From the NCBI GenBank assembly GCA_964019425.1, contig OZ025858.1, forward strand, positions 62,001 to 126,000: DNA of 64,000 nt. Reading direction: 5' to 3'. Of this stretch, positions 38,546-51,206 are shown in pieces. How positions within the stretch are numbered: the first letter of the stretch is position 1; each line of letters begins with the position of its first letter. The notes under the pieces are model-generated. The model did not search any database. It was not told the origin of the DNA and saw nothing but the letters and a program-made list of their open reading frames with translations. Position numbers and translations under genes: made by a program. Source of the DNA: Flectonema sp. DT1601. Its lineage: Eukaryota > Euglenozoa > Diplonemea > Diplonemida > Diplonemidae.

Positions 38546-40800
38546 TATTGTTGGAAAGTTAGAAAAATTGAAAAAGAATCCTCCTTTTTTATTTTATTTT
38601 TCCCCTTCCTTACTTCTTGTCGTTACCCTCTAAGATGCTGACTACCGTCTACGAACATATTACTTTTTAAGACCTAACACGCCTTACACTGTCTATGTTA
38701 TACAGTGACTTTGGTAGTCGAACTCTTCAGGTTGATCTCTGCCTCTTACCAGGCATCGATACAAATAAAAAATCAACACAATAAGTATCTTGTGAACATT
38801 CGTGTTCAGAGGAGAAAAATAAAAGTTGTTGCTATAAAGACAGGAATGAGGATTTTTTGGGAGTTATATATTTTTAAGATGAACGGTAGTTTTTTTTTTT
38901 TTTGAATTCTGAAATTACAGAGTTTTTGATAAATTTAGTAGTCCAATTCTGGATGTTGATATGTTTGTTTGCTGTTCATTGATTTTTATTTTATTTATTT
39001 GAAGGAGGGATTACTGAGTAGGGAACTTAAGACAAAAATTTTCTTATTCTTTTTTTTTTCTTGTTATTAAAAATCATCCTCATTATTTTAGGTTGCTGTA
39101 TTTCTAATTTTTTTCTGCAATTTTTTTTTTTTAAATTTTTTAAAGCCTTAAAAAAAATTCGTTATTGTTATCTGCTTTTTTTTTTTTTTTAATACAAACA
39201 CCTTCATTTTTTTTTTTTTAAAGTAAGCCTTATAAACGCCTTTTAAATTTAATATTACTTATTATTATTTTGTTTTTTTTTGTTTCTGTTTTCAATAATT
39301 TGCGCAACTTGGTACTTGCTTTTCGTTTGCAAATTGCATTTGGATTTTAACAAACAACAAAGTATTTTTTTTTTTTTTTACATTTTGGACGTGCTCCCTT
39401 TACGATTAAATTATTTTACTTTTTTTTATGTTTTTTTTTTAAAAAAAAAAAAAAGAAAAAAAGATTCACAACATACCCCTCGCTGAGGTCTCTCGTTACT
39501 TCCCTATTGTGGGGGTTTGGCAAGGTACTTATGTACTTGTTTGCATGGTTTTGCTGGTCCTCAAATCGAGATGGCTGCTCGCTTGGTGGTGTTGCGGTCT
39601 TGTGACCGAAAAAATTCCCTTTCTCACTTCATCTAACCCCGTTAAGAGCGGAGCTTATGCTATTATTAATATTATTCTTTTTCATTAAGTGTTTTTTTCT
39701 TTGTAGTCATGTTTCCTGCTAATAATTTAAAAAAAAAAAAAAAAAATAGGTTTACGTGACTGTGTCTTTTTGTCATCTACCTGTAATTTTTGGGGCCCGC
39801 AAGGTGCTTCAAAAAAGCTATTTTTTTTTGTCATGTTTTGAGGGAGGAAATTTTTTCTTTTCTTCTTTTTTTTTTTTTTTCCCACACCCTCTAAATCAGC
39901 ACACACATTCTCTTTGCCTGATTTCTTCTAGTGTCGTAGGTTTTACGCACACAATACTAATATTTTTTTTTCTTTTTTCGTAGTTTATTTCTTGGCCCCT
40001 CCTCTTGATAATGAGTAGTTATAGCCAACTAGCAGTAGTATTGCTAATCCCTTTGAATTCCTACCCTCTTCATAAACAGTGATTACGTAGATCACCTCAT
40101 TTTATTTCGTTTTCCTTACAGTGTCAAAAATTATCATCCCTTTTTTTTTTTTTTTTTTTTCCCCTGTCGAAGTTACCCCCCTGGAAATTGCCAAAAAAAT
40201 TTTAACAGAAAAAAAAATGTGAAAAATGTGTGTTTGCCGTTGGAATTCAGTGGCTTAAAAAAAAGAAGAAAAAACAAAAAACAAAAGAACTTAAAAAAAA
40301 TGAAGAAAAAGTAAAATAAATGTAGAATAAAACAAAACATAAATACTTACAATATACCATTAAAATATCCCCGGAAAGTGGGGTTTGGTTTTACATTTCT
40401 CTCTCTGTCTTACAGTTGTTTTGAATAACTGTTATTTCCGTCTCCTTTGGATTTGTTAATAAATAGTCTTTTTTTCCCTTCTTTTTTTTTTTTTAGAATC
40501 TGTAAATCATTAAAAAAAAAAAATTTTTTAAAAAATTTCCGATTGCGAAAAAATAATAATAATACACACAACAAAAGAAAAGTGGTTTGAATAATACTGA
40601 AATCTATCCGCATCTTTACTTTTTTCATTTCTACCACAATCGACTCTTTATTTTTTTTATTTAATTTCAATACTTGAAATGTGAGTCAAACTCACCATTG
40701 AAATGTCTCGAGCTTACTACTCAGCATGTCGCCAATGATGAGTACTCACTCTTAAAGGTACGTCTTTTAGGAGACCCCCCGGTGATTAAAGGTAATGTTG

Positions 40801-40912
40801 GTGTTTACCTACACTAACATTACTTTTAGTCAACTGTATCTCAGAACTAATGTTAAATTATCGTTATGTTGTTTATGATACAATACATTTGTATTTTTAC
40901 GTACAAACTTGT
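40801..40912 (+). repeat. Repeat family C, copy 3
   Basis: Almost identical to 15567-15675 for over 100 bp (CCTACACTAACATTACTTTT, AGTCAACTGTATCTCAGAAC, GATACAATACATTTGTATTT). Confidence 0.75.
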
Positions 40913-42497
40913 GTGTTTCCGTTTAAAAATTCAAAATAGATTCTTTATTATTCTTTTATGAAACTTGTCTTTTTAGTAAAATGTAAAATCTATTCTGTTT
41001 TGATGAATAAGATATTGCTAGCCTCTGTCGGAATTATTATTGCGCTTTAGTGAGCCTTTCTTGACTTTCTCTCGACATTAAAATAAAATAAAAGAAAAGG
41101 AGTAGTTTCAGGAAATTCTTTGTAAGCAGCAGGGCGAAAAAAGCTCCCCTATTATTGGCTGTTTCTGTCCTCGTTCCTTGTAAAAATAAAAATAAAAAAA
41201 AAATTATTTCCCTTTCAAATCACAGTCTGGCCATGCACAAAAAAAAAATTTTTTTTTAAAAAATAAAAAAATAAAAAAAGGAACAACAATTGTTATTATT
41301 CCTTCAGAAACTGCCTATGTGGTGGCGACCTCTTATTTTAAATATATTTTCCCATTTTTTTTCTGTTTAGTGAGGTAGCAATTGAGATATTTACTGTTCT
41401 CTTTGTTTTCTTCTCTGAGAAGGTCGAACCGGTGAGTGGATTTCGCCTCACCGTCCACGAGTTACAATTGCTGGTTTCGACTGCAGTCAGCAGGGATATT
41501 TATACACCATATACCTAATTCATTAAAAATGCGTAATCTCAGGCAATACGTCGCACTCTGCTCGGTGTTTAAAATAACATGCGTTGGAGAAATAACGTTC
41601 TGTATTCCATTTGATTTAAAAAAAAAAAAACCTATCCTCCTACTTCTGTTTTTTCATTTTTGAGAAATTCATGACAACAATTTCTACAGTAAAAGAGACC
41701 GAATCGAGAAGAGGAATTACCTTTTTCGTGGCGTTTTGCTGGCACGTGTTGTTGGGATGGATTTCCCCCCTCTTTTCTTTTTCGTCTCCCCCCGTCTTTT
41801 CCTACCTCTTGGTGTAGTATTAATTTAATTTCTTCTCTTGTTTTGTTTTTATGAATTGGAATTACCCTTATAAATGAAAAAAATAAAAAAAATAAAAGGG
41901 ACAACAGAACTCCTCAAAATGAGCCTCATAAATAAAATTGACGCACGGGGATATCGGAACACGAATTTCTCGTAAGTTTTTTAGCTTGACAGAATAATTC
42001 CCGTTGCATTACAATAATAAATATATAAATAAACACGTACAGACATAACTATCCTCCTTATTCAATTGTTTATTTCTTGTGTTATGATTTTTGTGGAAAA
42101 AAAAAAAAAAAAGAAAAATGCGGAGGTTGGATACATGAAAATAAACAACGCCAACCTTTTCTTTTTACATTATTCTTATTTTGTCTTATTCTACTGGTAA
42201 AAAAAAACATAAAAGTTAAAAAAAAAGAAAAGAAGAATGAAAGAAAAAAAAAAAAAGAACAAAAAAAAAAAAAAAAAAGAAAAGAAAGAAACGTTCCATC
42301 GGCTGATTTTCTAGTTGTTGTTTGTTTTTCCCTTTTTTTTTTTTCTTTTTTTTTTTTTCTGCATCTCCCTTTTTGCAAAAAAAAAAAAAAAAAAAAAAAC
42401 TAAACTGAATAATGTAATTGTCTCCACTTTTTTATTTTATTTTATTTAGTGCCAACCATTTCCATTTTTTTCATATTAGACTGAAATTATGTCTAAT

Positions 42498-42570
42498 TAC
42501 GTTGCTGCCTCGTAGCTCTAGGAAGTTAACTTTCGATATTCTATAGTTTGCTGTATCAGCGATGCATATC
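42498..42570 (+). repeat. Repeat family I, copy 2
   Basis: TGCCTCGTAGCTCTAGGAAG ... TTCTATAGTTTGCTGTATCA and GCGATGC; diverged relative of 37700-37775. Confidence 0.3.
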
Positions 42571-43263
42571 TTATCTATCTATTGTTGTTTTGTTTGTTTC
42601 TCTTATATAACTGTCAGCCACAAAAAAAGAAAGAAAAAACAAACAAACAAACAAACAAAAAAAAAAACTGCAATCAGTGGATTTTGGTTAACCCTTACAT
42701 CATCCCCCTCGTATGGGGAAGGAGATGTACACCACTATATCAAAGAAAAAACCGTACAAAAAAAAATAATTTAAAAAAAAAAAAAAATTATATTTATCCC
42801 AGTTACAAGTTGGATGCTAATCAAAAGCCGCATTGTGGAAACCGCACGTTGACGGTAGAGTGATAGCGTCGTTGATCTTGTAAAAGTAATTTCGACTTAG
42901 AATAAATTGAGTATCTATTTATTGGTTTGTTTTCTATTTTTTTTTTTTTTTTTTTTGATGCATTTTTTTGTTTCACCATTTAATCAAAATGGTGTGGAGC
43001 TTTATTGCATTTTCTTTTTATTATAGTTATCTACTCCCCTGTTAAGACTTTAGAGCTGGTCAGGGTTAATAATTTAATTTTGATTTTTTTTCTATGTTAA
43101 CGTAATTGATATTGCTTTGTTTTAAACCTCTGTCGTTGGTTTATTCACCCATTTAAAAAAAAAAAAAAAAACGCGTTTACACTGTTTGCCATTGTGCATG
43201 TGGTGGGTCGTGATAGCTGACGTCTATTCAGTGAACTATAACAAGGAGACTGGCTTCGCTGAC

Positions 43264-43294
<31 letters not shown>

Positions 43295-43780
43295 GAAAAT
43301 AATTAATTTCGTTTCTGAAAACCTTTCCGACAAAAAAAAATGAATATAAAAAACCGTTAAAAAAAAAGAAAAAAAAAAGATAACTTTAAAAGATTAATTT
43401 TGCGCGACCTTATGTTTGTTCATTATTTCTTCGCCTGTTTGTAGTCGCGGTGGTTATTTCTTCTCTTTTTTTTCTGGTTTGTTTTTCATCATGATCTGCA
43501 ACTTTAACTTTTCCCTGTTGGGGAGTTTGTCAGTGTTGCACAAAAAAAAAAAATAATAAAAAAAACACAAGTCTCTATGAGACCTTCTTGGAGCTTCTCA
43601 GCTTCAATTAATTTAAAGCAATCATAAGTAATTTTCAACTGTTGTTTTATTGTGATTTCCGGTTTCTAGTCGGGGATTACACGAACTATTATCTTATCAC
43701 TCTATTTGTTCTTGTAGTTAACACTGTCTGCTCGTGCGGGCGGTGGGTTTGGGTAGTCATTTGTTCAGGTTATTCTTCTC

Positions 43781-43840
43781 TTATCGTCTGTGAGAGTCTC
43801 ACGGTTACTGGTAGCAATCTAACTGCTACCCCTGTGAGCT
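43781..43840 (+). ncRNA. Hairpin family F, copy 2
   Basis: GAGAGTCTCACGG, then GGTAGC-AATCTAACT-GCTACC and CCTGTGAG. The inner stem is fully Watson-Crick here, where copy 1 has a G-T pair. Similarity to copy 1 extends from about 43757 to 43866. Confidence 0.45.
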
Positions 43841-43865
43841 TTTTCCTGACTATTGGTTTCCTAGG

Positions 43866-43903
<38 letters not shown>

Positions 43904-43991
43904 TTGTTATTTATAGGTTGGACCTGCGGTATTTGCTGTGGTCGATATTATCAAATTATTATCTCTTTTTATGCTACATTTCGTCATTGAA

Positions 43992-44023
<32 letters not shown>

Positions 44024-44549
44024 CCGATGCCTACGATGTGAAGTAGGTGTATTACTATATTATTGTTGATACAAAGAGCTGCTTGGCGCTTGTTCTCAAT
44101 TTTTTTTTTAAAATAATTGTCCTTCTTTTTACTATCGGTACTGATAGCCGAGACCCTCTTTTTATCATTTCCCTATGCTCAAGCAATTCTTATTCTCCAA
44201 ATGTATTTTTTTTTTTTTTTTTTTTGTCCCGTTGTTCTTTACCAAAAGTCCTTCGCTTGGACTAATCTTGAAGAAGATTGCTGCAGGTCGTCAGATTTCC
44301 TAACCTTTGATGTTCCCGCTTGGACACCGTTATCCAAATTCTTTTTGTTAAAAAAACTTCACTTTCTTACTTTTTTTACTCAACACTTTTGTGCGCAGCC
44401 TGTATAAAAAGTCCTAATAAACGAAACAGGTTACGCTGCCGCAATTGTCTTTTTTTTTCTAACCTTGGGTGATGTGTTGTTAACTTGATTTTTTTTTTTA
44501 ATGTTTTTTTATTTTATTTAAAAACTCGATCAATTTTTATTATAAGTTG

Positions 44550-44800
44550 TGCATGTGTACACTTCTCATTCAGGCAAGCAATATCTTATCATGGGACAGT
44601 GTTTTTCACATTTATTGTTAACTACGAGCAGTGGTTCATTAAGATACCTGCTTGACATTAGAGTATTCGTCTGTTTTTAGTGCTTTTATCATTCAATCAG
44701 TGTTTTGAGTGTCTACACTAATTGTCGCTTGTCTATTGTTGTTAACTAAAGGGGGGTGGCTCATTAAGATGCCCTGCCTTAGAGTGTTTCTATTGAATTG
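44550..44800 (+). repeat. Two related blocks in tandem
   Basis: Blocks near 44620-44665 and 44735-44790 share TGTTAACTA, GTGG(T/C)TCATTAAGAT, a CTGC block and TTAGAGT. Function unknown. Confidence 0.4.
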
Positions 44801-46375
44801 CCATGTGGATGTGTGCAGTTCTCCGTAAAACCGAATCTCACATGTCACCCCGAGGATGAAGATGTAGGATATTGTTTGTATTTTGGAGAGGTTGTATTCA
44901 GAGTGTTACTTGTTTGTTTCGTTTTATACTTGTTGTTGTGAAGAGAATGGATCTTCTACTTTGGATTTAAAAAAAAAAAAAAAAAAAAAAATAATGGAGG
45001 AAGAAAACATACTGTGATTGAGGGAGAATCTTATTTCAGCTATGGTGAATTGTCACTGGCTTTAGTTGGATTTTTTTTTTTTTTTTTTTGTTGTTATTAT
45101 TTTTAAAACCGGTCTACACGCTGTTTTCTTGCGTTTGTTTGTTTTGTAGATTTTTTAAAACTACGTCTCGTCTCTCTGTGGGAATTTTCACAGCTGTGCA
45201 GCTACCGACTGAATGGTATAAGGTGATTTTGTGATTTTCAATAATTTTTGTTTGGTACTGCTTAGTTTTCTTCTTTTTTTTTATTTTCCCCCCCTTTTTT
45301 TTTCGGGAAAAAACTTATTCCAACTATTTTTAAAAAAAATAGTAACTGGCGTGAGTCATTTACTCAAATCTCGCTATCGCCTTATTGACGAAATCTGGTA
45401 AGTGTCTCGCAATATTTTCCAGACAGTTCGGTGCTGCTTGGTTCTTTCTTTTTTTGTGTGTTTTTTTTTTGACCGTTAAGTGTTACTAGTCTATTGTCCC
45501 CTTTTGGGGGAAAAAAATAAGATAAATCTAATTTCATCACTACTACTTGCGGATCAAGCAAGACTCGTTCTTTGAAGGACGAGCTCGCCGCTGAATGTTT
45601 ATTGTTTCAGCTCAATTATGTAATTCTCTCAGGAGAAGTCATAACACTGGAATAGTTGTCCTACCAGCGAGGCTGGCAGGAATATACTAATCAATTGCCG
45701 ATGTGTGAAAAAAAAAAAAAAATTCATTTTTCGGTATCTACGCTTCAAATATTTTCACTATCTCAGACCAGAATAATTTTTTTTTTTTTTTTAAATCATT
45801 TTTTTTATAGTATTTTTTTCTTTCTTTTTGTGTTGTGTTCTTCTTTCGTATCAACGAGAAGAATGCTTAACCAATTGGATGATGTTTTGATTTGGATCTC
45901 CCGCGGCAAGACTTCCTTGGCGAGACCTTTCACTAAATCATCATCATCTTGGGTGTTGGTCCTCTGTTCAGCCTATCAAAAAAATATGGGACAATATGTT
46001 AACGTGGGCTGTTGCACGCTGTTGGCGTCTCGTCAGGTGCGACATTTCTTTTTTTTTGTGTTTGCTAATGAAGGATAGCCTCATAGCAAAAAAAACAAAA
46101 AAAAAAAAAAAAAAAAAGAAAAAAAAACACTCATGAATAAAACCATCCAAGCTGGCTTTACGGTCCTTGGCCCAAAACATTGCAACCCGACACCATATTA
46201 ATGACACCGATATATCTTTGATATTTTTATTTTCATCGTCGTGGCGACGGGTATGGTAGGATCCGGAAACCCGGAGCTTATTATTGTGATGAGGTTTATT
46301 TTTATAGCACACTCTCATGTAGCATAAGGATCATTGGGGTTCTGAGGATTCTACTGCCTTTCTTGCCTCTCACCT

Positions 46376-46412
<37 letters not shown>

Positions 46413-46542
46413 AAACAAAATAACAAAATCATTTTTTTTTTAAACATTGTGATAGTCATACGGCTACAGGATGTGCGCTTTGCGTACTTCATGGGTAATC
46501 ACAAATGAGGTGTACTTTGAAGAAGTCGTCTCCGTGTGTATG

Positions 46543-46604
46543 TCTCTTATCGTAGTTAGAGTCTCACAGCTACTTGGTAATAGCTGTTAATTAGTGTGAG
46601 CCGC
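46543..46604 (+). ncRNA. Hairpin family F, copy 3
   Basis: AGAGTCTCACAGCTA ... TAGCTGT ... GTGTGAG. ACAGCTA pairs with TAGCTGT, and CTCAC with GTGAG. The stem bases differ from copies 1 and 2 but pairing is kept. Confidence 0.4.
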
Positions 46605-47139
46605 GTGTTGTAATAAAAGTGTTTAGTTGATTAAAAAAAAAAGAATATATACATATATGTACGTTTGTGTCACTGTTAGCGAGTTAGCGTTATTTTTTAT
46701 TTATTTATTTATTTTTTTTTCCCCCCATCCCTTCTTCTTCTTTTTAGTGTGTTTACCGTTGTTAAAAAAAGTTTTTAAAAACGAATCTGTGCTGATTTAG
46801 GGGAAAAAAAAAAAAAAAAAATAGGATGGATTAAAAAAGAACTGAGTCTCGTTGTCTGTATGGTTGTCAAATGGCCGTCCTCCTTAGAAATATCTATACA
46901 TGAGCATCACAAGTGTGATGCATAAAGATACCATGTTGGTTGATTGGTCTAATCGATATCCTGCTGCTTGTTGAAGAATCAGGTCATTTCCTCCCGTTTT
47001 TTTTTTTTTATTAAAAAAGTTTTTTTTTTGTATTCTTTTATTATCGATCAATCCACACATTTCTTTTTTTTTTTGTTGTCATAATCAATCGTTTTTCTTC
47101 TCCCCTTCATTTTTCATACTTGGATAAAATTGCTTTCAA

Positions 47140-47184
<45 letters not shown>

Positions 47185-48046
47185 ACCCTCATCACTATCT
47201 TTTAAAGGGGGGTGTTTCTGTTAGCACTTTTCTTTTAAGGTTCGTCTTTGTCTCTGGTTTCTGAAGTCCGCAAACTCTACACGTTCGTCGCGAACCCAAT
47301 GACGGGTACAAACAAATTGTATCTTTCTTGCGTTCTTTTTTTTTTTCAATTTAAATTTTCTCTCTTTTATATTACCGGAATGATTAAAAATTGTATTTTT
47401 TTTTTATTTTTTTTTTTATTTAAAAAATAAATTCATCCACTCTTTTCGTTCTTTTTTTTTGATTTATTTATCATACATAGTCACTTTTTAAGTAATAATT
47501 TACATCTCCCTCCTTTTTTTTTCCCCCCTTCTTTTTTTTTAAAAATTAGTTTTTCTTAAGCAGAAGAAGAGAAAAAAGGAAATCTTTTTTGATAAATAAA
47601 AAAGATGCAAATGAGACAAAACTAGACAAAACAGATTCGTCTTTGTTGTGCTTTAGGTGAAAGTTGTACTTCTGCGAGATAATCGTTTGTCTTGTTTTGT
47701 TTATGCGCATCGTTATCTTTATTTGTGCGTTCTAAAAATGCAAAGTAAGTCGCTTTCATCATCCATAAAACAGCTGTGTCAAAGGATCAATGAGCTGAAA
47801 TGAATTGCCATTGTAGTTCTCGCTGAATAGTAGGTCTGGTGTAAAGGTAGCGCGCTTATTTGCTGGTCTTTCTCTCTCTCTCTCTCTCTTTTTTTTTTCT
47901 TGTGTTGGCGTTTTCCTCTTTCAAGATGCATAATGATTTCTAATAATAATAATAAAGAGGAACCATATTGCATCGATTCCTCTCCGCAGAGGAATAAGGG
48001 TACTTCGGCATTTCATTTTTTTTTTTTGTTTTAAAAAAAATAACAG

Positions 48047-48084
<38 letters not shown>

Positions 48085-51000
48085 ATATTTTCTAATCTGC
48101 CTCACTTTATTTATTTACTTCTAGCTACTCACGTTGAGTACCCGATAAATTACTTTGTTCGATCTATATATGTAGGGCAGTACCATAATTTGTTCACAAT
48201 TATTCACATCTGAAACTTTTGTGTGGCGCTCGACATCCTAGTATTGATAAAGTCAGCAGTCTATTCTGGTGACACAAGGTTTTTCTCCTTTTAAAAAAAA
48301 AAATTGTGTGTGCTCGCTAATCTGTTCTCAGTTGTTAGTTTGTTAAGTACATCAATAATTAAAAGGAGAGGAAAAAAAAAAAAAAAAAAAAAAAAAAGGC
48401 TTCACTCTATTTTCTGCGTGATAGATTTTGCTAACAATAACAAAATCGATCTGCAGAATCTTTTTTTGATTTTTCCCTGAAGGAAGGAAAAAAAAAAAAA
48501 AAAAAAAAAAGCTTTAGTGTCATCTAAATTTACCCTTCCCTTCTCTTTTTCATATGATATTTTTGTCACATTCCAAATTCGTAGAGCAAGAAAAAAAGAA
48601 CTCTGGACAGCAGTAAACTAATTCTTAAATTGGTTACTGTTTACGTACATGAGGAAATAGAGCGCAAATAGAAAAAAAAAAATATTTGGCAGCTTCTTAC
48701 ATACCATTCTGATTGTATGTTCTGTTCTTTTTCGAGCTTTCTTAGAATATTTCTTTTTCTTTTTCTCTTTTCTTTCCTCTCTGTTGTACCGATTTAGTCG
48801 GAAAAGCGATTCAGATCGAAAGCCGATATTTTCTTGTGTTCATGACTTGTCCAACTCCGCGAGGCAATATTCTGTCTGCGTTCAAACGAAAAACTATACA
48901 AGGTGTCAATCCGAGTCCAGTGCTGCACCAGCCGATTGGAGCAAGACAGGACTGACTCCGAAAAGAGCCGCATGAGATATAAGGCTAATCTAAATAGTTT
49001 GTTTTCCCCTGCTCTCTTTTTATTTCCTTTTTATTTTTATTTATATATATAAAGATTGGATAATTCGACTACTAAGCTATTCTGAAAAAAAAAATTTAAA
49101 AAAAAAAAAAAATTAAAGGAGGGATCTTCAGCTGTTTATAACCTGATTTCGTTGCTTATGTTTACTTCAGGCAAGTTCAAGTCTTGGAGTGTGGTTGTGT
49201 TTTTCTCCTGAGGAGTTAATTCGTTCTCTGGATTTTGATAAGTGAATATTTAAAGATACGAGTGGTTATTAGATTCCAGCTTTTTTTTCTTTTTTTTTTT
49301 TTTTTTTTTCAGAGTGAATTATATGAGTGATTTTTTTTTTTTTTGAAAAAAAAAACTACTATAACACCAATATTGTTTAGCCTCCTATTCCTTTTTTTAA
49401 TTTTAATTTTTTTATTTATATATATTTTTTTTTTCTCTCTCTCTCTCAACGAACGAAAATAAATACATGACCCGATTACTCTGTCTCTCATTCAGAGATG
49501 TTTTATTTTTTATTTTTTTTTAAATTTTATCAATGATTCGACAAGTATTATAGCTCTTCAACGTTAGTTGTTGTCGAGAAAAGAAAGAAAAAAAAAAAGA
49601 AAAGAAAAGAAAAGAACTTGCCAGGAGGGAAGGACAGAAAGCTACGTACGCTTCCTGTCCTTCTTATTCCCATTTTACCCTCCCCCAGTAGTATTGGCAC
49701 CCACATACTATAGTGCCGTAGTAGACGTAGGATGTTTCTTCCCTTTCCTATTTTTTTCTTTCTCACTTCGATCTTTAGACTTGGTAACGAGTACGAAGAT
49801 ATAGGTCCACCGCCTGTGATTCTTCAATAAGATTTGATTTTTCGCTTACAAAAACGAAAACTCTTTCTCTTTGAAGGAAAGAGCGAGCGTAGTGGGGAGA
49901 TTTCTTTTTTTCCGTTGTTTTCTTTTGCTAATTCAGACTTTAAAAAAAAAAAAAAAAAAGAAATCCAACCGAAGAAAACAGAACAATATTCTGTTTGCTT
50001 ATTTAGTTTGGTAATATTTTGATATTTTATATGTAGGAGGTGTTTGGAGATGGCGATGAGCTCGTGTAACTTAGTCGCGGAGTTGAATTTAATGATTTTT
50101 TTCTTTGAAAAAAAAAATCAAATACAGTGTGCCCTGCAAAGAACAAGGGCATGGCCCGGTTTTATTGGTTATTCTTATGAGGTGGCTGCTTCCCCTTGTA
50201 GCCCTTCCTAAATATATATTTATCTCTTACCCTTACTTTACATTATGCTATGCTAATTTTGCTTGTTGTTCTTGTTCCTAAGAGCGTGGAAAGGCTCCTG
50301 TGTACACGAAATTTAATTTTTTAAATTAGTTTTTTTTTCTTCTTATTCCCTTTTAATTGAAATTATTGTTTCCTCCTTATGTTCTAATTTACAGAACGAT
50401 TGTTTTCTTTTATTCTTGCGCATTTTGTTATTTCTAATCAGCTTTGTCTGTTTCAGTTATTTGATATTTGTGATGTATAAGAAAAAGAAACTTACCTCCT
50501 TAGGAATACCACAAGTTTGTTCCTCTTTAACCGTAGTATTTATTGTCATTATTCTCTCTCTTGCTTCTCTCTCTCTTCCGAATCTGTGTTTTTCTTGTGC
50601 GCTGCATTTTAGTTATTATGTCCGAAGATTTTACTGGGACGTTGTCTGCGAAAAAAAAAACTTTTCTTCCGATTACCATGAATATTTCCTTTTTATTTTT
50701 AATTTTTTTTTAATTTTCCCTTCATTCCTTTTCACTTTTTCTTCTTTGACGGGATGATACTAATTTGCTATCTTCCGTTCAAGGGAATAATAGCTGAACG
50801 AGAGAATTTTCACCAAATATTTTCTGTTTATTTTTGTTACTAAACTAGCAGGCGTGTGGGTACACTGTTGTTAGCACTTCAGGTAATCTACTTCTTGTAG
50901 AATACTTGAGTTAAACGACTATAAATTTATTAATCTGCGATAAGAGTTGCTTAGAAGAGTCAAGCCTTAGTCACCTCATTCATTTTTCTGTAGTCTGTTC

Positions 51001-51166
51001 AGACAATTATAGACACGCAGTGCTTAATAATAGAGGAAACCTCTCCCACTTCGGTAATGCTATGATGGTATCATTTTCAATTTTTATTTTATTTTTTTTA
51101 TTTTATTTTTAAAAATGCGAGTCGTTTTCGAGGGATTGGAATTTATTTTTCATTTCCTTCTTTCCT

Positions 51167-51206
<40 letters not shown>

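Noticed and set aside
42077-42403. Lys/Phe-rich frames on both strands
   Set aside because: Entirely explained by alternating A and T runs.
45656-46078. 140-codon frame in the gene desert
   Set aside because: It starts with TTG and contains Lys and Phe runs encoded by homopolymers; a chance frame.
48784-48975. 63-codon frame with balanced composition
   Set aside because: It starts with TTG, has no ATG, no clear splice partner and no recognisable domain.
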